NCBI GenBank assembly: GCA_947063855.1
Contig: CAMSTW010000015.1
Coordinates: 1 to 48,490, forward strand
Reading direction: 5' to 3'
From: an uncultured Dorea sp.
Lineage (GTDB): Bacteria; Bacillota; Clostridia; Lachnospirales; Lachnospiraceae
DNA length: 48,490 nucleotides
Position numbers and translations under genes: made by a program. Each line of letters begins with the position of its first letter. The stretch's first letter is position 1. Positions 41,839-48,490 of this stretch are shown here, in pieces. The notes beneath the pieces are model-generated. The model worked only from the letters and a program-made list of their open reading frames with translations, had not been told where the DNA came from and made no database searches.

Positions 41839-43425
41839 GTGAAGGCTTTTACTACTACGGGCGTTTGCGTTCCAAAAGAAAATTATATGGTGGATATCAG
41901 GAACCGTCTGGAACAGATTAGGGCGATGGTGGATGCAGGACAGTATTTCACGATCCACAGAGCAAGGCAATACGGGAAAACGACTACGCTTATGGCGCTG
42001 GCACAGACCCTGTGCAGCCATTACTATGTTTTAAGTCTTGATTTTCAGAGGATAGGGAGTGCAGGCTTTACGACAGAGGAGAAGTTCGTGAAGGCTTTCT
42101 GCCGTCAGCTTAAAAAGAAGGGATTAAAGGCGGGGATGCCGGATTCGATTCTTGATGAGATTGAAGAGTTTTTGACGCGCAGGGAGGATCAGGCGGCGCT
42201 TGATGAGCTGTTTGATACAATCACGAGGTGGTGCGAGATTTCGGACCGTCCGGTTGTCATGCTCATTGATGAGGTGGATTCGGCTGTGAATAACCAGGTG
42301 TTTCTGGATTTTTTGGCACAGCTTAGAGCCCTGTATATTGAGAGGAAATCTGAACCGGGGGTTAAGACATTTCAGTCTGTGATACTTGCCGGAGTGACGG
42401 ATGTTAAAAATCTGAAGCGTAAGCTCCATCCGGATGTGGAACACAAGTTCAATAGTCCATGGAATATTGCGGCAGACTTCAATATAGACATGAGTCTGTC
42501 TGCTGAGGGGATTACAGGCATGCTCTCCGAGTACGAGAAAGATCACCATACGGGGATGGATACGGCTCTCATCGCGCAGGAAATCTATGATTTCACAAGC
42601 GGATACCCATTTCTCGTAAGCCGTATATGCCAGGTGATCGATACGCAGCTTGTGGAAGCGCATTCTGCAGAAGATGCATGGACCAGGGCCGGCGTCAGCG
42701 AGTCAGTCAGACGGATTCTGATTGAAAAGAATACGCTTTTTGATTCTCTCATGGGAAAGGTGCATGACAGGCCAGAGATGAGCAGGACATTGGAGCGGAT
42801 TCTATTTGCAGGCGATTTTGTGTCGTATAATGCCTATAATGCAGGGATTGCCGATGCAGAAATGTTTGGTTTTGTCCGGGATGATAACGGAAAGACTGCG
42901 GTATCTAACAGAATGTTTGAAACCTTGTTGTATAATTATTATCTGAGTGTAGATGAACTGCAGGAATCCGGCCTTTTTAAGAGCGGTGCGAATGCCAAAA
43001 TGGAGTTTGTTCAGGATGGACGCCTTTTAATGGATAAGATTCTGGAGAAGTATGTGACGGTTTTTGGGGATTTATATGGAGACCAGGATGAGAGATTTAG
43101 CGAAGCCGAGGGGCGCAGAAGATTCCTTTTATTCATCAGGCCTGTGATCAATGGAACCGGAAATTACTATATTGAGCCGCAGACAAGGAATAATGAACGC
43201 ATGGATCTTGTGATTGACTATCTTGGCGAGCGCCACGTGTGTGAGTTGAAGATTTGGCGCGGAGGGACCTATCACGAGAAGGGAGAGAAGCAACTGGCGG
43301 ATTATCTTGATTATTATCATCTTAACAAAGGCTATCTTCTGACTTATAGCTTTAATCAAAATAAAAAGCCCGGTGTGACGAAGGCGGCGGTACATGGGAA
43401 GGTGCTTATTGAAGCCTTAATCTGA
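41839..43425 (+). CDS. AAA-like ATPase with C-terminal PD-(D/E)XK nuclease-like domain (AAA_35 type)
   Basis: A 528-aa protein. P-loop-like RARQYGKTTTL (residues 41-51), Walker B VVMLIDEVDSA, a SGYPFLVSRICQ winged-helix lid segment, and a C-terminal nuclease-like domain with MDLVIDY then E469-L-K471 (CELKIWRGG) and GEKQLADYLDYY. This layout is known from abundant AAA_35/PDDEXK proteins of gut Firmicutes and Bacteroidetes whose function is not established. I prefer the GTG at 41839 (MKAFTTTGVCVPKENYMVDI) as the typical family N-terminus; the ATG at 41788 lacks an SD. The upstream leader has a strong GAGGAGG followed by an out-of-frame TTG reading 8 codons that stops on the GTG. Confidence 0.85.
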   Translation: MKAFTTTGVCVPKENYMVDIRNRLEQIRAMVDAGQYFTIHRARQYGKTTTLMALAQTLCSHYYVLSLDFQRIGSAGFTTEEKFVKAFCRQLKKKGLKAGMPDSILDEIEEFLTRREDQAALDELFDTITRWCEISDRPVVMLIDEVDSAVNNQVFLDFLAQLRALYIERKSEPGVKTFQSVILAGVTDVKNLKRKLHPDVEHKFNSPWNIAADFNIDMSLSAEGITGMLSEYEKDHHTGMDTALIAQEIYDFTSGYPFLVSRICQVIDTQLVEAHSAEDAWTRAGVSESVRRILIEKNTLFDSLMGKVHDRPEMSRTLERILFAGDFVSYNAYNAGIADAEMFGFVRDDNGKTAVSNRMFETLLYNYYLSVDELQESGLFKSGANAKMEFVQDGRLLMDKILEKYVTVFGDLYGDQDERFSEAEGRRRFLLFIRPVINGTGNYYIEPQTRNNERMDLVIDYLGERHVCELKIWRGGTYHEKGEKQLADYLDYYHLNKGYLLTYSFNQNKKPGVTKAAVHGKVLIEALI

Positions 43426-43502
43426 CGGTTTTTAAAGGAGGGCATCTCGTCAATGTGACGAATAGATTTGGAAAAGACATTGTATAGAAGGGAGACGCCA
43501 GG

Positions 43503-45104
43503 ATGGGGATTTATGTTAATCCAGGCAACAGTGGATTCGCGCAGATATGCAGAGGAGAATATATTGACAAGACGAACCTTATTGAGCGGATTAATCAGAG
43601 AATCAACGGACCGGGTAACCTGATTTGCATCAGCAGGCCGCGCAGGTTTGGCAAATCCTATGCGGCCAGAATGCTGACGGCTTATTACGACTGTTCCTGC
43701 GATTCGCATAAATTGTTTGATGATAAGAAGATAGCGGTTGAAGAGGACTATGAGAGACACTTGAATCAATACAATGTGATTTATCTGGAGATAACGAGTT
43801 TCATATCAAGGGCGCGCCAGGAAGGCGTTCCTTTGGGAGAGATTCCTGTCATGGTGAAAAAGGCCGTGTGGAAGGATTTGGAGGAGGCCGGATTCGAACA
43901 CAGGGAGGGAGATACATTATGTGATTATTTGATTCATTGTGTTGAGCAGTCCGGCGGAAAGAAATTCATTTTTATCATTGATGAATGGGATGCGGTCATT
44001 CGTGAGGCCAAAGATGATCCGCCCGCGCAGAGACGATTTCTTGATTTACTCAGGGAATGGTTTAAAAACGGGTCATTCACTCCCAAAACTGTTGCAGCGG
44101 CCTATATGACCGGAATCCTTCCAATCAAAAAGGATGGATCTCAATCGGCTATTTCTGATTTTAAAGAATTTTCCATGATTAAGCCAAGGAAGTACGGAGA
44201 GTTTGTCGGCTTTACGGAAGATGAGGTCAGGGCGCTTTGTGAAGATAAAAATATTGATTTTGATACCATGAAACGGTGGTATGATGGGTATTCATTTTCT
44301 GGTATTGGTTCGGTATACAACCCAAACTCGGTGATCCAGGCAATTGAGAACGAAGATTTTGATTCCTATTGGACGGAGACGTCGGCCGCGGAAGGGCTTT
44401 TGGAGTATATCAGCAAAGATTACAATGGTTTAACGAAGATGATTGCAGAGCTGATAGGCGGCGTGGATGTGAAAGTGAACACCACAGGGTTTGCGAATGA
44501 TCTGACCACCTTTAAGGGTAAAGACGATGTGCTGACACTTATGATTCATTTAGGATATCTGGCATATGATTCCGTAAAGAAAACGGTTCGTATTCCCAAT
44601 GAAGAGATTAAGCAGGAATTCCAACGTTCTATTCATGAAGTGAGGCATGAAGCGACATTAAAACGTCTGGATGACAGTGAGCGGCTGTTCGCAGATACAA
44701 TTCAGAGGGATGAAGCCGCAGTTGCAGCACAGATTGAGAAAGTACATTCTGAAGAAACGGTGGCTCTTCATTACAACAAGGAAGACAGTCTTCGCAGTGT
44801 GATCAAATTAGCCTACTATACCTATCGGGATCATTATCTTCAGTTTGAGGAGCTCCCTTCGGGCGAGGGCTTTGTGGATGTTGTCTACCTTCCGCTTCCT
44901 GACTCTGACTGGCCGGCGCTTGTAATTGAACTGAAGTGGAATCAGTCTGTGGAAGGCGCAATCGATCAGATATTGAAAAAGAAGTATCCGTCTGTCCTGG
45001 AAAATTTCGAACGTCCCATTCTTCTTGTGGGCATCACCTACAACAAGGATGCTGCCGCCGGAGAGAAGAAGCACACTTGTAAGATTGTGGAATATAGAAC
45101 TTGA
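43503..45104 (+). CDS. AAA-ATPase-like / PD-(D/E)XK nuclease protein, tandem copy 1
   Basis: A 533-aa protein of the AAA-ATPase_like (PF09820) plus PDDEXK_9 (PF08011) architecture. The N-terminus GIYVNPGNSGFAQICRGEY leads to the P-loop variant SRPRRFGKSY (44-53); Walker B is FIFIIDEWDA (DEWD at 160-163). The C-terminal nuclease core is D459-V-V ... V-I-E476-L-K478-W with QILKKKYP beyond. All expected nuclease acidic/Lys residues are present. AAGGGAGA precedes the ATG. It shares an exact 59-bp stretch near its 5' end with copy 2 (43516-43574 = 45225-45283). Biological role unknown; proposed roles in the literature for the wider superfamily range from restriction to mobile-element biology. Confidence 0.88.
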   Translation: MGIYVNPGNSGFAQICRGEYIDKTNLIERINQRINGPGNLICISRPRRFGKSYAARMLTAYYDCSCDSHKLFDDKKIAVEEDYERHLNQYNVIYLEITSFISRARQEGVPLGEIPVMVKKAVWKDLEEAGFEHREGDTLCDYLIHCVEQSGGKKFIFIIDEWDAVIREAKDDPPAQRRFLDLLREWFKNGSFTPKTVAAAYMTGILPIKKDGSQSAISDFKEFSMIKPRKYGEFVGFTEDEVRALCEDKNIDFDTMKRWYDGYSFSGIGSVYNPNSVIQAIENEDFDSYWTETSAAEGLLEYISKDYNGLTKMIAELIGGVDVKVNTTGFANDLTTFKGKDDVLTLMIHLGYLAYDSVKKTVRIPNEEIKQEFQRSIHEVRHEATLKRLDDSERLFADTIQRDEAAVAAQIEKVHSEETVALHYNKEDSLRSVIKLAYYTYRDHYLQFEELPSGEGFVDVVYLPLPDSDWPALVIELKWNQSVEGAIDQILKKKYPSVLENFERPILLVGITYNKDAAAGEKKHTCKIVEYRT

Positions 45105-45211
45105 TGGGATAGATTCCCTGCAAATGGGGACGTACATCTTGTGGAAAGCAGTTTTAGGACAGTCTGCCAGAGGAGCAGGCAGAGATATTATATCAGGAAG
45201 GAGATGTCAGG

Positions 45212-46798
45212 ATGGGAATTTACCTTAATCCAGGCAACAGTGGATTCGCGCAGATATGCAGAGGAGAATATATTGACAAGACGGGTCTTATCAGTTCGAT
45301 TAATCAGAGGATTGGCAGGCCGGATAACCTGATTTGCATCAGCAGGCCGCGCAGGTTTGGTAAATCCTATGCGGCGAAGATGCTGTCAGCCTACTATGAT
45401 TGTTCCTGTGACTCTCAGGAGCTGTTTCATAATAAAATAATCTCGCGTTCAAAGTCATATTCAGCACATCTGAACCGTTACAATGTGATCTATCTGGAGA
45501 TAACAAGCTTCGTGTCAGCAGCGAACAGGCAGTCGGTTTCGCTTCGTGAAGTCCCCAATATGATTGTCAATACTCTGCATGACGAGCTGGTGTCCATGCG
45601 TCCGGAGTTTCCAAAGGAGAAGAGCCTGACTGACCTGTTAATCCGCTGTGTAGAGCAAAATGGAGGAGAGCCGTTTGTCTTTATTATTGATGAATGGGAT
45701 GCATTGATCCGTGAGGCGAAGGATGATGAGACTGCACAGAAAATATATCTGGATCTGCTGCGGGAGTGGTTCAAGAACGGGAATTTTACCCCCAAGGTTG
45801 TGGCGGCAGCTTACATGACAGGAATCCTGCCGATTAAAAAGGACGGGAGACAATCGGCTGTATCAGAATTTGATGAGTTTACTATGCTTGATCCATTCGA
45901 TTTTGCGGAGTATGTGGGATTTACAGAAAAGGAAGTTATGGATCGTTGTACGGAAAAGGACATGGACTATGAGGAAGTCAAAGCATGGTATGACGGGTAT
46001 GAATTCCCGGCAGTTGGGTCTGTGTACAACCCATATTCTGTCATGAATGCTTTAAGAACGGGGAAATGCCGTTCCTATTGGAGGAAGACGTCGGCTGCGG
46101 AGTCGCTGAAAAATTACATTAACATGGATTTTGAAGGCATGCAGGCTACGGTTGCCCGTCTGATTGCCGGAGAGAGGATTCCGGTCAATGCGGACAGTTT
46201 CCAGAATGATTTTGAGACATTTGAGAGTGCTGATGATGTACTTACCCTGCTGATTCATCTGGGATATCTGACTTATGACGAGGAGGAACAGGCCGTTCAG
46301 ATCCCAAACGAAGAGGTCCGGATAGAGTTTAGGCAATTTCTTTCCCAAAAGAGGGTGAACACAGGGTGGATTAAGCTGATTCGCCGCTCCCAGAAGCTGC
46401 TTGACGATACGATTGCGGGAAATGGCGAGGCTGTGGCGGCGGCTCTTGAGGAAATAAGAGAGGAGCAGTATGCACCGCAGTTCTATAACAACGAACAGGC
46501 GTTAAGAGCGGTCGTCAAGTATGCGTATTTTGCCGCATTCGGACAGTATGTAAAGGTCGAAGAGATGCCGTCGGGGAAGGGGATTGCAGATGTTGTCTTC
46601 ATCCCGGCTTCGTTGTCCCGCCTTCCGGCAATGGTAATCGAGCTAAAATGGAACAAGACGTCGGGCGGCGCTATTGCACAGATTAAGAACAGGAAATACA
46701 CAGCCGCATTGGAACCATTTGCTGGTAATATTCTGCTGGCGGGGATTAACTATGACGAGAAAAGTAAGGCTCATACCTGTAAGATAGAGAGGGTATAG
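45212..46798 (+). CDS. AAA-ATPase-like / PD-(D/E)XK nuclease protein, tandem copy 2
   Basis: A 528-aa paralogue of copy 1 with the same domains: P-loop variant SRPRRFGKSYAAKML, Walker B FVFIIDEWDALIREAKDD, conserved AAAYMTGILPIKKDG, and the nuclease DVVFIPASL ... MVIELKWNKTSGGAIAQIK. AAGGAGA is upstream. The 5' end is copy 1-like at nucleotide level, whereas the 3' third is almost identical to copy 3 (127 bp exact, 46579-46705 = 48193-48319). The 107-nt gap from copy 1 shows no promoter or terminator that I can support. Confidence 0.88.
   Translation: MGIYLNPGNSGFAQICRGEYIDKTGLISSINQRIGRPDNLICISRPRRFGKSYAAKMLSAYYDCSCDSQELFHNKIISRSKSYSAHLNRYNVIYLEITSFVSAANRQSVSLREVPNMIVNTLHDELVSMRPEFPKEKSLTDLLIRCVEQNGGEPFVFIIDEWDALIREAKDDETAQKIYLDLLREWFKNGNFTPKVVAAAYMTGILPIKKDGRQSAVSEFDEFTMLDPFDFAEYVGFTEKEVMDRCTEKDMDYEEVKAWYDGYEFPAVGSVYNPYSVMNALRTGKCRSYWRKTSAAESLKNYINMDFEGMQATVARLIAGERIPVNADSFQNDFETFESADDVLTLLIHLGYLTYDEEEQAVQIPNEEVRIEFRQFLSQKRVNTGWIKLIRRSQKLLDDTIAGNGEAVAAALEEIREEQYAPQFYNNEQALRAVVKYAYFAAFGQYVKVEEMPSGKGIADVVFIPASLSRLPAMVIELKWNKTSGGAIAQIKNRKYTAALEPFAGNILLAGINYDEKSKAHTCKIERV
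46579..46705 (+). repeat. 127-bp exact repeat within nuclease domain of copy 2
   Basis: Identical base for base to 48193-48319 in copy 3. Similarity continues at lower level on both sides for about 80 bp. It encodes the nuclease core around VIELKW. The rest of the two genes is far less alike, indicating gene conversion or recent recombination. Confidence 0.9.
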
Positions 46799-46828
46799 AA
46801 AAAGCAAGTATTCGAAAGGAGGCCGAAG

Positions 46829-48412
46829 ATGGGCATATATGTGAACCCCGGGAATCAGGCGTTCAGACAGATTGACGGTTCGAACTATGTGGATAAGACA
46901 GGCATGATCCGGCTGATTAATGAAAGGATCGGCAGGGACGACAGCCTCGTATGTATCAGCAGACCCCGCCGATTTGGAAAATCCTATGCGGCAAAAATGC
47001 TGGCGGCCTACTATGATTGTTCCTGTGATTCTCATGAATTGTTCGATAGAAAGGTAATTGCACGTTCAGAGTCATATTTGGCACATCTGAATCAATACAA
47101 CGTAGTCTATCTGGAGATTACCAGTTTTATTTCCGAAGCCAGGACATTGCAAAAGCCGTTGATTGAAGTGCCGCGAATGATTATGGAGGCGGTTCATGAC
47201 GACCTGTTAAGGATGCATCCTGATTTGCCGGAACTAAGAACGGTAAATGATGAATTACTGTATTGCGCAGAGAAGTCTGATGGAAGACCGTTTGTTTTTA
47301 TCATAGACGAATGGGATGCCATGATCCGCGAGGTGAAAGAAGAGGAAGCGCAGCAAGTATATTTGAATCTGCTCAGAGGGTGGTTTAAAAGCGGCACTTT
47401 TACGCCCAAAGCCGTGGCTGCTGCTTATATGACAGGAATCCTGCCGATAAAAAAGGACAGGAGACAGTCGGCAATTTCCGATTTCCATGAGTTTTCTATG
47501 CTGTATCCGGGAGATTTCGCAGAATTTACAGGTTTTTCTGAAACAGAGGTCAGGAGACTCTGCGAGAAGAATAAGATGGATTTTGATGATATGAAAGCAT
47601 GGTACGACGGATATGAGCTGCCGGGGGAGCATGCAGTCTATAACCCCTATTCTGTCATGAATGCCTGCAGAGAGAAAGAGTGCCGTTCCTTCTGGGGAAA
47701 GACATCTGCTTCGGAGGCGCTGACAGATTATATTGATATGAATTTCGATGGATTACAGGAAACCGTGGTCAGCCTGATTGGCGGCGCTGAAGCGGCTGTA
47801 AATACGTCGCAGTTTCAAAATGATTTTGAAAGATTCCGAACGAAGGATGATGTCCTGACCCTTCTGGTTCATTTGGGATATTTGACATATGATTCGGCGC
47901 ACAGAACCGTCTATGTGCCGAATGAGGAGGTCCGGGATGAATTCAGAGGCTTCTTAGGTAGCGATCAGTTTAGCGGACATTGGGTAAGATTGATCCGACG
48001 ATCGAGAAAGCTTTTGGAAGACACTATTGCGGGTAATAGTGAGGCTGTGGCGGCTGTGCTTATGGAAATCAGAGAAGAGCAATATGCGCCTCAGTATTAT
48101 AACGATGAACAGGCTTTAAGAGCGGTCGTCAAGTACGCGTATTTTGCCGCGTTCGGACAGTATGTTAAGGTCGAAGAGATGCCGTCGGGTAGGGGGATTG
48201 CAGATGTTGTCTTCATCCCGGCTTCGTTGTCCCGCCTTCCGGCAATGGTAATCGAGCTAAAATGGAACAAGACGTCGGGCGGCGCTATTGCACAGATTAA
48301 GAACAGGAAATACACAGCCACATTGGAACCATTTGCCGGTAATATTCTGTTGGTGGGGATTAACTATGACGAGAAGACAGGTAAGCATACCTGTGCGATT
48401 GAGAGGGTGTAG
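46829..48412 (+). CDS. AAA-ATPase-like / PD-(D/E)XK nuclease protein, tandem copy 3
   Basis: A 527-aa paralogue. The N-terminus GIYVNPGNQAFRQIDGSNYVD has diverged from copies 1 and 2, but SRPRRFGKSYAAKML, FVFIIDEWDAMIREVKEEE, AAAYMTGILPIKKDR and the nuclease block DVVFIPASL ... VIELKWNKTSGG are conserved. It follows copy 2 by 30 nt behind AAAGGAGG. Its last 80 or so codons are nearly identical to those of copy 2 at DNA level. The array ends with a strong terminator at the window edge, so this is probably the last gene of the unit. Confidence 0.88.
   Translation: MGIYVNPGNQAFRQIDGSNYVDKTGMIRLINERIGRDDSLVCISRPRRFGKSYAAKMLAAYYDCSCDSHELFDRKVIARSESYLAHLNQYNVVYLEITSFISEARTLQKPLIEVPRMIMEAVHDDLLRMHPDLPELRTVNDELLYCAEKSDGRPFVFIIDEWDAMIREVKEEEAQQVYLNLLRGWFKSGTFTPKAVAAAYMTGILPIKKDRRQSAISDFHEFSMLYPGDFAEFTGFSETEVRRLCEKNKMDFDDMKAWYDGYELPGEHAVYNPYSVMNACREKECRSFWGKTSASEALTDYIDMNFDGLQETVVSLIGGAEAAVNTSQFQNDFERFRTKDDVLTLLVHLGYLTYDSAHRTVYVPNEEVRDEFRGFLGSDQFSGHWVRLIRRSRKLLEDTIAGNSEAVAAVLMEIREEQYAPQYYNDEQALRAVVKYAYFAAFGQYVKVEEMPSGRGIADVVFIPASLSRLPAMVIELKWNKTSGGAIAQIKNRKYTATLEPFAGNILLVGINYDEKTGKHTCAIERV
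48193..48319 (+). repeat. 127-bp exact repeat within nuclease domain of copy 3
   Basis: Partner of 46579-46705 in copy 2, in the same orientation, 1614 bp apart. A direct repeat of this length could also support deletion or duplication between the two genes. Confidence 0.9.
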
Positions 48413-48453
48413 TTTGGGAAGGCAGTCAGGGAACTTACTTCGAAGATTTCACA

Positions 48454-48490
48454 AAAAACTTCGTAGAGTAGAATACTCTACGAAGTTTTT
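48454..48490 (+). terminator. Terminator at the end of the AAA-nuclease array
   Basis: Perfect stem of about 17 bp (48454-48470 with 48474-48490) around a GAA loop; the right arm ends in a T run that reaches the window edge. The A-rich left side makes it potentially bidirectional. Confidence 0.85.

Noticed and set aside
43503..48412. The AAA-nuclease array as a complete insertion sequence or prophage
   Set aside because: No terminal inverted repeats, integrase, transposase or structural genes are seen around it inside the window.

Overview
The window is a chromosomal segment of a low-to-medium-GC, spore-forming Clostridia member, most likely a Lachnospiraceae (Dorea / Clostridium scindens type). 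This is inferred from AddAB in place of RecBCD, an alpha/beta-type small acid-soluble spore protein, class 1B dihydroorotate dehydrogenase with PyrK, a ClpC-type ATPase, a CdaR-type regulator ahead of ftsEX, and strong Firmicutes SD sequences. No rRNA, tRNA, CRISPR array, phage or complete IS was recognised.

Layout. 1-3452: the 3' part of a CPC-type heavy-metal P-type ATPase, a TPR lipoprotein and hflX, meeting an AraC-family regulator tail to tail. 4555-5970: a dapF-family gene under a near-consensus promoter, plus a GNAT acetyltransferase. 6058-6237 (minus): a 59-codon gene with its own promoter. 6419-13648: addB-addA. 13882-16252: PadR, HAAS/DUF1700, DUF4097-like and PspC genes behind a consensus promoter that overlaps a perfect palindrome. 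16253-17747: long hairpins, an SASP gene and a WecG/TagA-type glycosyltransferase. 17849-22961: CdaR-like regulator, ftsE, ftsX, an M23 peptidase and an S41 (CtpA-type) protease. 23012-23176: a 165-bp palindromic element. 23231-28537: pyrC-pyrF-pyrK-pyrD, a second small minus-strand gene, then pyrE. 28720-31782: small membrane proteins, VanZ-like and an M29-like aminopeptidase. 31796-36379: purE-purM-purN-(unknown exported protein)-purD. 36550-41732: GntR regulator, clpC, a 137-aa conserved protein and radA. 41727-48490: four consecutive AAA-ATPase/PD-(D/E)XK proteins, the last three being tandem paralogues.

How the genes work together. Most of the window is housekeeping: recombinational repair (AddAB, RadA), late steps of UMP synthesis, part of IMP synthesis, envelope remodelling (FtsEX with a coiled-coil M23 hydrolase), and an envelope module (PadR/HAAS/DUF4097/PspC) likely to be autoregulated. 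The least ordinary parts are the tandem AAA-nuclease array with signs of gene conversion, a DapF homologue in which both catalytic cysteine positions are serine, two unrelated small genes that share a promoter/leader design, and several long palindromic elements between genes.
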